A stretch of 64,000 nt of DNA from Hemicentrotus pulcherrimus. Lineage: Eukaryota > Echinodermata > Echinoidea > Camarodonta > Strongylocentrotidae. The stretch spans positions 71,400-135,399 of the forward strand of contig BEXV01001077.1 in assembly GCA_003118195.1 (NCBI GenBank), given 5' to 3'. Below, piece by piece: positions 25,001-37,000 of the stretch. Under the pieces are notes generated by a model. The model saw only the letters and a program-made list of their open reading frames with translations, was not told the DNA's origin and ran no database searches. Each line of letters opens with the position of its first letter. Position 1 is the first letter of the stretch. The position numbers and the translations under genes are program-made.

Positions 25001-28000
25001 ACAAGTCGCAATTCAACACAGTTGACTTTTGTCAAAATGGTTTACTATTTTTCTGATAAATCAATGGCCTAATTGGAAATCAGTAGACGAAAATAAAACA
25101 GTCGACTACTGGGAGACCGCACATAATCTAATCATCACCCATCTAACTCTGGTAGTTTGGGACTGGGGTTCGTCAGCTCCAAAATAATGGAGTATGGAAT
25201 CGACATAGATTATGATTCCAAGAGGAGCAACAGCGAAGATAGTCAGTGTATCAACATGAACGAATGCTGATCTACATTTTTAAAGCTAAATTCTCTATTT
25301 GTGAATTATTGGAGTATAAGAAAAATAGCAACCAAGCCAGGGTATTTTAAAGTCGATAGTTGTTTTTATCATTTGCAGGAGACTAGTATATGATTGATTG
25401 ATTGGCTTGTTTCCTATAGAAAAGATGCAAATAAATCAAAGTAACTAGTAGACTCGGAAATTATGCCTCTTGTCGTTTAAGGAATCTTGTTTGACTGAAA
25501 GAAACTTCATCTTCATAATATCAGGTACCGGTAATAATTCTTTGTGTGGTCTTAATATGACCAATTCAATCCATCTCGCAAAATTGTGATTATTTGTAGC
25601 TTATTATTATTTCCCCCAACCGCACCCCTCACTCTCATACTTAAGAAGTTCGTTCCATTTACAAATAGTACCCCCCAAAAAAGGGAGAAAAAAAAGTGAA
25701 AGGCGTAAATATTCTTAAAAAAAGAATGAACCGCCGATAACACAAAACAACAACATAATATCACGTAGGATTTGTAAAATAATTCTGACAGGTTTGTCTT
25801 GCAAGTAAGAGATTATAGGAAGAGCATAGATGATATGGGATGGGTTACATGATGAAGTCACTGCCTATTCGGTCTTTCATTATCAAATGATATAATAGAC
25901 TTTAAACATCTCATTGTATGAAACCATAGACCTACTGGAAGAGTAGAATTTGGTCATGATTGGAGAAAAAGATGATTTGACGTGTCACAGGAATCTGAGC
26001 ATTTTGATTTTGAAATGATACACGGGTATTTCTTGGCTCAGAGCATCATAAAGTGTCACGACATATTATCAGACGGTGGCTTTTCATTTGATGGACTGAT
26101 CAACAAGGACATCATCTTATCATCATCCATTTGCTATCAGCGGAAACCTATTGATTTGGTAAAAAGGGGACTGAAAGTACTTTGATAGTCAGTTTTGATG
26201 GTTATTAATGACTCAAAATATGCCAACATTGAAGAGGAAAAACCTCTTCCTTCTTGCAGGAAAGAACAGGTATCCGTCACTGTTTCCTCTCTTCTCTTCA
26301 TAATGATTGAATCATTGTAGAAAAGTACAAAAGAGTCACGCTTATAACCACCCCGCTCACTTTACAATGATCATGATTATATATACAAAATACAAGCCTA
26401 GAGATGTGTACATCAGGTAACATTAAAATCACATGCCCTCAAGGGTAAGGGGATATACAAAGGGTAGAAGCGAAATGGAATGGGTTGAATATATTACCCT
26501 CTTTCGATCTGGCCATGATGTCATAATCGGACAGCAGCGTAGATTCCAAACATGTCCTAACACCCTTGACTGAAACATACCCTTGACATTCATGTAACAA
26601 GCGAATGTGCATCCTGGTATTTCTAAATGGATCATTAGGGAATAAAATGAAGGACGTGAGACCCCCCCCCCTCCATCTAACCCTGAAATTGATTCTGTCA
26701 TCATAGTAGTGTGTCTCAGCCGGTAATCATCATGTGCATGGATCTATCATCTAATAACAAGCGTCATAGGTCATCTAAAGTTTACATCTACCTTTCAACT
26801 TCATTAATATTTCCCCCACCAAAGTGAGATAATGTCAGCTCCATAATTATGATGTTGAGCTTTTCTAGAAGTTACTTGGCAATTAATATCACCACAGGAA
26901 CTTCTTACTAAAGACGTTACATTCGTATTATATATTCGAAATACCATACTGAGTTGTTACTATAGCAACTGCGACCTTCTGTTCGCAGACATGCTTGACG
27001 TGTATTGATATTAATAACAGTGCCAAATAGACTCTATTGCAAATGACTCACAATGAAATTTTAAAGCAATTATGACAAATACCAAGGATAAAGACCAATG
27101 ATGTATGAATCAGATAATTTGAATTGGTGATGGATGATCCCATATTTGCCCCGGTGATACTTTTAATCCGGTCTATTTGGTTATTAGCATGATTATGATA
27201 TATTATGTAGGGTTAGGGTTAGGTTTAGTGGTGGTCTAGATTTGATATTTAGAGTTCGACATGTAGATCTATCAATCTCAACTATGTATATTATGTAGTA
27301 TTAAGAACTTTTCCCATAACAATAGTTTAATATAATTAGCATTACATGATCTCAGAAGGGGATGGATTATGATTATATAATTGTTCTTTCCTGCAGGGTA
27401 TCATAGAAGATGTGAAGTTTATCTTTGGTCAGCGAGGTACGCGTATTCTTCGTCTACAAGGATGTGATATAGAGGCCAGCTCCAGTCAATCGTCAAGCTC
27501 AGATATATCACCAGTATTCGGTGGAGAAAGTCATGACAGTCAACTCGCACCGTTCGGTAAGTACAGTCTCATACATACGCACATACAAAACTGTAATTCT
27601 GCATGAAGTAGAGAACGAAGAATTAAAAACGCATTAAAATAGGACGGACACGGGATATTTGTTACTATCCTTCATTCTTATCTCTTTTTATTTGAATAAA
27701 AACACAATTAAAATAGATTGGTGCCTTGTAAATGATATCACCTGACATCATTAAGCTTCAAATCTTTTGAAGACGAATATTAGCCAATAAGACAGAAAAA
27801 TGTATAGAAATAGAAGGACACCCATATAAATACAATGAGACGTCTGCATAAGTCATCAATCCCAGTTTGATATGCAATAGGCCATGATTGACCCTACTAC
27901 AATCAAAGATACCCTTTGAAATATGTCTGAATATGATTGCAACCACTTGTACAAATCAGTCAACGTCATCCTTGTTTTGATGACATCATCTAAGAATCTT

Positions 28001-31000
28001 TTGAAAACTCTCATCTCTCTCTACTCGAGTGAGAAAAATAGAAAAGAAAACACAATGTTTGTAGGCGAGTGTTGATTTAAATCTTAGCTAGTCTCAAGTT
28101 CAACGCTTTAGTAGTAGTGTCTGTGTTCGTGATTTGTTTGGAGGTATTCTCAGTCAAGGTAATGCTTGTATTCTAACGACACCTTGTCTTTTATTGGCCA
28201 TCCTATTCCCACAGATAGGTCCTGCCCATCTCTGAGGTTATCATAACCAAACACATCAAATTTTCCCAGTAGTACGCTATATGCGATTCTACTTTTTCTG
28301 TATAGCTTTATATGACATCGGAGCAAGGTTTCCGACTATTTCGACCGTTTGTCATCCAAAAAAATCACTGGATGGGAACTATGTCGATGAAAATGAAAGC
28401 GGAAATGTTTATGCAAGGTTGTTTTCACAGACTACATTCTAGCCCCCCATCACATTTTAACACGACTAACATCAACGATTCTTAAGCTTTATTGCTTGTT
28501 TTTTTTTTTAACATTCAATTAAATGGCATATAGAAGAGAGTTATCAAAGCTCATTCCCTAGTTCTTGTGATTAAGGGGATCACTCATGTATGACGTAGTC
28601 AAAGGAATACATCTGATTTGGAGCCACACCCTAACCCCTTACACGATGGTCTAGTGGCTTGGCATATTGAATGGAGGGGGGGGGGGGTGGGGCGAAGGGT
28701 GGGGATGTTCGATCAGATTTAGTACAAAATTTCAACATGCCAAATTTGCAGACATGATTGGATGAGCTACCCACACCCTCACTACGCATCTGTGCAGTAT
28801 ACAGTTAGCTTGGTTTTGTTTCCTATTCTTGAAATTGAATTGAGCTGCTGCATTGGGCATACCAGAGTAATTTATTTAAAACATATATAAACTTAAAATT
28901 ATTGTAATCTTTCAACAATCAATCTAAAATATTTATGATAGGATAATGACGCATTTGTTTCTCAAATGTTGCAGCTTCTCAGCACAATGTAATATTTCTT
29001 GTCTATTTTATTTCCCGCTCGATTCGTGTTGTGCTGAACAGTAAACGGGTAGGGCCAGGTGTACAGCGAGACATAATTGGATCACACTGGGGACACTCCA
29101 AGTCTGTAATGTATTTTGCAGCAAACCTTACTGTTAAATTCTAGCCAGCTGTGACTTCTTCAAGGAGCCTACCAGATAAACCTTTTCCTCCTCCTCCTCC
29201 TCCTCTTCCTATTGTTATTGTTGTTTGGTAGCAAACTCTTTCATCTTGTGTTGTTTCGTTTTTGAGGGGATATATTTTGAAGTGAATGCACTTGCTGCGA
29301 TCTATAAGAGCTTGATCAGCGATCGGACTCACCTTTGACATACGTTCTTACACGGCCCTGAAAACACAGATGTTAGAGGAACAGGATCGGGAGTAGACAA
29401 AAGTCTTTTCGCTCACTCAGCCTATTTTCACTGGATTCCCACACAGCGCAGCCGCAGACAGATAGAGACCAAGAACTTGTCTTCTTTCATATGAAAGGTC
29501 ATCAAATATGGAAGTTGTGCTCCCTTAGGGCGTATCACAAAAACAAAAATAGTCAAATTGAGTTATTAGTTACTGAAATGAATCCCCACAATTCTTCTAC
29601 AATGCAGGCTGGATGGTGGCATAGGCCCATGGAAGACAGAGAGCTTCGGGAAGTCAGAAATAGTTTAATATTTCCTGGCTATGATTGATCACATTTCTTT
29701 GATTTCCTCTCTATCTCCATTGTGACATACGCGATACTCCATTACTTACCTGTCTAATGCCCACTTATCTTATTTCCCGCGATGTTATCTCTCACATGAA
29801 AACAAAGGTTTTTGTCATTTCATGAGTAAAGTAAGATTGTGATGATGGCAAGAGATCTAACATGCGATTATGTCGATGACAGCTTAGCTATTAAATCAAT
29901 TTCCTCTCTTTCAACAATAAACTATGTACAAATTGTATTATCATGCGACTTGGCATTAAATTTTTGTAATACTGTTACGAAATGTTTATTTCAACCATCC
30001 ATCTAATGTTTTATAAATACAAAAATGCATGATTTTCCATTTAGATTCAAAATATCAACCAAAAATTACGAATGACGTCTTTTATGGCGTATTTATTATG
30101 AAAGGAGGCATAGTGTGGGGCCATGTGTACATACCCCTCCCACACGACATTAATATTGATATTAATAATATTTCTAGGAGGGAGAAGCGGGATCATGTGA
30201 CCTTCTAGTGAAAGGTTGATCGTGACACTCCTCTTTGTGGAAAACGATGCTGAAGGACTTGACGTTACCTTGGAAACCTAAAAAGTATCAAGCCTATCAT
30301 AAATGATCATACATTTTACGATATTTGTTTTAATAATTGCTTTCAAGGATATGGTGAGAAAATCACTTTTATTTCTTTGTTATTGTTTCAGAATATACAT
30401 GTAGAGAATGTTATTTCTTTATCCAGCTATCGGTGAATATTCGAAAATAATAAAATTGGGGGAAAAACCAACAGAGAACCAATGATTTTTTGACCTTTCG
30501 ATTGATTCGAATGGCTATAAACAGACGACCAAAAGTTAACATAAAACATATCGAATGATGCTTGGTTTCTAAGCTGAGACATACACGCAGACGACACGGG
30601 TTGTCATGGAATGTTAGTGTTGATTTGCCCGCCAACTCGACTCTGACGTATGTAAACAGATCAAATACAATCAGACAGCTTGACAAGTCAATTCCAATCA
30701 CGTTTACAAGTCAAAGTTCACGATCACCAATTCATTCATATACCTAAATTGATGTGAAACATTCCGTCTCCGGGACCAGATGAAATCCACCACGTTAAAA
30801 TGGTACCCAAATATAATTTTCTTTTCTTCATCAATACAGGATTTAAAAAAAAAAATCCTTCATTTTAATCTTAAGATATTTTGTAGGATGGTTGTTGCGA
30901 ATAACCAATAAACAATAACCAAAGTAAGAATTCTACACTAAATACTTCATTTTTTTGTAAATTGTTTTTCTTCTAAAGGTGAGCGTTACTTGCCAATTAT

Positions 31001-34000
31001 TAATTTTATTCATATTTTAGAAGTGTGAGTTAAGCAAATCGCTATCAATATTGTTTGAGAATATGAACAAAATATGATGTAAGAAATTGAAAGTGTGAGA
31101 TATGACGACGGTCACACAATTTTTTATTTTTTATGTTAGCATTTTAGAAATGCACGGAGTTATATGCTAATAGCAACAGCCTACATAAATCCTACATTGA
31201 CCCCAATTGGATCCTTACAACCTGTTACAGTCGAATAAGAAATTTTTTATGATAGTCAGAATTTCTTTCTTTGTATCAATAATTAAGCATTTATAAGAGC
31301 CATAATAATGAATTGGTAGGAATGGATGACGACAAGCTATCAATCTTCGTACCATGACTGTGTTTTAAATGACTTTACCTTTATTGTATTATAAAGGAGG
31401 AAACAAATACAAAATTGTCGGATGGGAAAAAAATATTTCGATGATTGAATTATAGAAAATTGAACGACCTTCATTACTAAAATATGTGCGTTTTGTTTGA
31501 TTTGATTTGCTTGTAAATGCGACCCAGATGAGCGGTGGAAACGTGAAGAATAGGACGAAGTTTTGACCATCAATCATTATGATGAATAGAGCAAGCAACT
31601 GGTCTGATAGGTCAATGCTTACTGACCATGGTCGTGACGTTGAACTCGACAAACACAAATAGTATAGTTGTGAAGAAAACAACAATAAAATAACAAAACA
31701 AAACAAAGTTTCCGCTCAGAATTTGCGGCTACATTTAAATAGATATAACTGAATAAAAGATCGTTGATATCGTTTACAAGATTCTGAAATATTACAAGTT
31801 TCTTTGTATTTTGTTCTTTCTTTAATTTGTAAGATACATTTACTTTAACTCGATTCCTTCTGTTCATCCGGTGTAGCCAATATTTACACACGATTGATAT
31901 CGTGACGAAGCCCGCAAATCAAATCTCACTTCTCAGTACTGATAAGAAAAGTATTATTTCGCTAGACAGGAGCTCCCTTTAACTCTTCTTATATAATCGA
32001 TGCATACAATTCCCGATACAATACAATTTAGTGTGAATTGGATCGCAATGCAAAGATTGATATTTTTTGGCGACCATTCACACACAGGGAGAAACTCCAA
32101 ACTGCGCATGCGTGAATCTGCGTGAATGCGCTTGGAATCCTGGGATTAAAAAGAAATAATCTATTTTTGATTCTCAATACCAAACACACACACAGCGCCT
32201 GGCAAACTATCGTGATTATTCGGAAAAATCGCAAGACTTACTGCGAATTGGATCGCGATGCGAATCGCGAAGATTAGTTCAATTTTTTTTCTACACACGA
32301 AAACAAAAACGGATTTTTAGATCGCAATGCAAAAATCGTTTTAAAAATCTAAATTTTGTTTATAGGTGTGAACGCGCTTAACGGTATCTCAAATACGAAA
32401 GCTAAATAAGCACAACACGATTATCATTCATCTAAAGAATTACAGTAGTAAATACTTTCTGAGAAGACATTCAATATCGGGTGCTTTAGTAGGTTTAACC
32501 TCCCTGGTTTATCGTAACAAAAGAAAACATTGTTTGCAGATTTACAAGACTCAAAAGTAGTTCCTGAAATTTTATGATTTCCACCACGTAACATCTCAAT
32601 CTATTCCATTATAGTGATCTGCCGGTTTATCTATGCATGTATGAAGATATTTCTGTCTATGTATCCATCTATCTATCAATTTAATTGACTATCTTTTTAT
32701 TCCATGAGCAGACGCAGTTGTTTTAACAAGCTTATGGATACATTCCTTTCAAACAGACCATATTATTCCTTGAAATTGGAATCAAATAACGTGGCTTTAA
32801 TATATACCGATGAAAACAGGTGGTGTCTGCAACATTCCAATAATATATCATGCTTTATCTTCATAAACATGCTGACTAAGAGGAATTTCAGTCGGAGTTC
32901 AATGTTCTTCTCTTGCCGAAGCCGAATAATGTCAAATGCTATCACCATTCTTACAGTATAGATTAACAAGAACGAAAGTTTTCCAAAAGAAGTTTTTAAG
33001 ATGTATACATAACAATAGCCCCGTTTTCATAAAAATGATTATATATTTTGGTATGTTAGGGTACAGAAAATTGTTGAAAAGTATGATAACTTGAATTCGA
33101 TACGTAACTCACTTTAGATAGAGAGAGAGAGAGAGAGAGAGAAAGATTGGCAGTTGTATAGATGGTTATTATGAAGTTTAATTAGAAAGAAATTAATAAA
33201 CAGGGAACGAAACAAGAGAGAATGAAGATTACAGNAGGGGGGGGGGAGGGGTCAGGTCACAATAATTTAACCTGATAAATGCCAATGGGCTTTAAGAACT
33301 CTTTCAACCATAATAGCATTTTGATTTTGTTAATGTGAACTTTCTGTCTCTGTTTAATTGTGTTTTTTTGTGTGTCATCCTTCTATTATTCACTTAATGA
33401 ATGTAATAACCAGTTCCAATTACTCCAATACTCTTATTTGATCATGCTTCCCTGCCGGCGCCTTAAGTAATAGTTGAATTACAGGCAATAATTTCTTTTT
33501 CCTTCAAACTAATTCTTAAAATAGTTTTATTTTCTAGAATCTAGCTAAATTCGAATGAAATCTCCTTTGACTGATTTGAATATATATTAAAAATTTTATC
33601 ATGACGACCTTTGTATAAAATAACTATTTATCCACTAACTATTAAAGATTTTGCTGAAAGAAAATCAGTTTAACTGCAAAAAGAAATTCACAACTGTAAA
33701 ATGACCATTTTGAATACAGAACTTATATTCATCTAGATGGGAAAATTACAATAACAAAAAAGAAAACATGTAGCCCATTGCGAGTTAAAAGTTAAGTAAA
33801 AGTAGGAATCGGAGGGAACTTGATTAATTCAAACAAAGTATTTTCTCGTTCAGTCACCGTCATCTTATTAAATCCCAAGTGTTTGTGATATGGACAAGTG
33901 TTGAATCCTTGACAACTGTATCCTTAACCTTGGATCTGATTAATCTCCTTTTAGAGAGTGAATCAAAGAAAAAAAATTGTAAAATTTCTACTTAAAAATA

Positions 34001-37000
34001 AGTATGTAATCTTCTCAAAGTGTGTGTCTTTTTAGGAGAGTGGGCACTTTCCCATAATACCATACCACACACTGATAAATATACTAAATTCCAATTAAAG
34101 TAATAAAATTTAACCAGAGCTTTTATCCGACTTTACGTTGTTTTGGAAGAAAAACATTCAGTGGAACATTACTCCCGATTTTACTGATTGTAACCTAATG
34201 TGAAATTCCTAGAACGAGGTGTTTTACAAAGGATTATTGAGGAACACTCGACCAGGACTCGACACATCTTTGTGTTTGTTTCCAACTCTGGTTTTCTCCT
34301 GTCAGGTCAAATCAGTTCTATTGTCCGGAGATGTTTTCATTCCAAGATGACCTCAAGCATAGTCCAATAGACAAATAGTTGAATACGCAACCATAGTTTG
34401 TTCCATCTCACATACCTAGACTATTCATCATTTTTCTTTATATTTTTGTCTCTGTCCATAAGGAATCCTTTTTCACATGATTCGTTTTGATTCCTTTCTT
34501 CTTGGCCTGTAAAGTATAGTCATTAGGATCAACCTGAGATGACGGCGTTTCTCTTGAAGAAAGAAAAGTCGTAACATTTGTGAAGATGGATGGACTACAG
34601 GGAATGAACAGTGACAGATAACCTTCTGTATAGTTAGTAATTGCGTATGAGAATTCAGCAGTGCATCCTCTATGAATGGGTCTGAGCTAACAATCGGTCT
34701 CTGTCTTCGATGAGGTCTATCTTTCTGATAATACTTGTCAAATGAGGTCTATCTTTCTGATAATACTTGTCAAATGAGGTCTATCTTTCTGATAATGCTT
34801 TTCAAATGAGGTCTATCTTTCTGATAATACTTGTCATGTTTGGTTTATTTGCTTAGATGCGCCAGAAAACGCTGACTAAATCGGATATTTCCCAATATTT
34901 GAGGATGGTTGATGAAGAGTAGCGAAAGTTTACCCCTGCTGTGAAAAACCCCATGGGTTATTATACTCACGTCACTATCTCTCCCTTCCTGTACGTTAAA
35001 ACAATATCAAGACCTGTAGCATCTTCCTCTAACTAAAATTGCCTTGGTTTTTATTTTGATAATTATTACTTTTCACAGTCGGACGATAATTAAACAGCAT
35101 TATAATGACGGACATAATATATGATGTGTCAGTCAATTCGTATTTATACATCGTGTAATGTTTACTATCCTCATTATCGCTTGTATCCAATGTATTGCTA
35201 CTCAGTTTTTAAGTACAGCATTGACATTCGTACCATGTCAGACTGGTAAGACCTTCATTTTTGGAATTTTCAGAGGCTGGTCTGATATGGAAAACATATT
35301 ATGTGTTGCATTTTCGCGCATTTGGATGAAAATCATTAATATCCGCTGAACAAATAAAGATTGTGTAGTCTATATACGTGGTCGGGGGTCTATAGTATTC
35401 ATCTTGTCTGCGCGGTTGAATGAGTGGTAGAGGAAATCAAACAAATGTCCTTTAGTTATTTTGGTGAATATCACAACAGTTTATGATACATGGAGTTTTT
35501 CGAGAATAAATTGTTATTTTCTTTCGTTTAGTTTCGACAGATGGATATCTTTCATCAGTGACCTGTGAACTAGAGCTTATATGATGTCATTACTGACTTC
35601 TACAACTAGCCTTGTCTATAACAGCCTACAAGTATCGATAATATCACTTATAAACCGTGGTTTTAAAGAGCAATGCTTCGATTATCAAGACTATGACTTT
35701 TGTTTGAACTTTGTTTTCCCTCGCAAAACGCAATATTCAATGAGGGATATGTAACAAACATGATGTGAAGCTGTGAACTATTAAAAGTCCTGGAATGTTA
35801 ATTATTACTTATTCCATTTGAATTTTGTATCCTATGTGAACAAAAATTATTATCTCTATAGGCTCTGCTTTGGTAAGCTTTTTGTCCTGGGTAGTTTATC
35901 TTTGTAGGTGATCTTTTTGTACTTCTGTCTATGTTGATTATGGAAAAAAATACAGGAACAGCAATAGTTATTAATACATGATGACCATGCACCCATGCAT
36001 ATGAGCTGCATTGAGGCATGATTGCTGTTTATGGCGGCATGCGTTGTTTGCTATTAATGTGAAAGTCTCTTTGTCCCAACAGTTACAGTTAGTATGCTTT
36101 GTTTTCCTGAACGCTAAATGATGGGTGGTCTTTTAATGTTATACCCCCTCTTCTTGGCTGGAATGTTGGTTGTACCAGAAAACTAACAATCCCTGGTTGT
36201 ACCTTATAGTGAAAGCATTCGTGTCACACCTACTTCTCATTTCATGGAAACACGTCAATGGGACTCACCCATTAGGCCGACTGTTTGAACTGCGTTTTTA
36301 CGTTTGAATGTTCCGTTTATAATACCTTGATTGTAGTCACATTAAATGCACGGTGCTTGTGGAGTCTCATAATTTGCAAGAACCCTTAGATTTGAAAGGA
36401 CTGGACGGACTGTTCGAATTTAAATCGAGTCCAATCTTATGCTCAGTGAAAGGTCACTTGGGAGCCAATGTAATTATGGTTACCATCAATTCTCTGCGTC
36501 TAACTCTTTTTTCCCCTTAAAATTCACATTTCCAGAAAATGCATGCCTTGCAATTATGCAACAAAGCAAGAAGGTGTCAAAGTATTTTAAATAATCCCCC
36601 CGATCCCTTTGGCTCTCAAAAACTCTTTGGGCAAAACTGAGTTGCGTCGCTTTCTTGCGTGACATTATTTTGTCCGAGGTGATAATGTTTTTGCAGCCAG
36701 GTTTTACTTTACTCCCCTTCCCCACACGGATACAATAGACAAGCCAAGAGAAATACAATAGCTTAAATCATGAAACTTCAACACTTCCACCACAGTGATT
36801 GAGTGTTGATAGGCCTCACAATGATCTTTGTTGTCATAACAATTTTTCCTTCAGGTTTTTCCCGAATATTCCATGATTATAATCATAATTTGTTTATTCT
36901 TGTATTCATGTGTGGGTACAGGACACGAAAGCATACCAGGTGTTGGAGTAGGAGTAGGAGTCGGAGTCGGAGTCGGAGTCGGAGTAGGAGTTGGTCCTGT

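Larger units (their letters stand above)
27557..36921 (+). other. Intron 3 (9.4 kb)
   Basis: The longest intron, phase 1. It holds a G-rich run at about 28675-28706, a CTC/TCC triplet run near 29185, a cluster of GATCGCRATGC motifs (32030-32385), a GA microsatellite (33119-33142), an isolated N beside a G run (33235) and a four-copy 32-bp tandem array (34711-34836). No convincing gene is nested in it. Confidence 0.75.

Noticed and set aside
27204..27226. Telomere-like GGGTTAGGGTTAGG
   Set aside because: Only about two TTAGGG units; far too short for an interstitial telomere claim.
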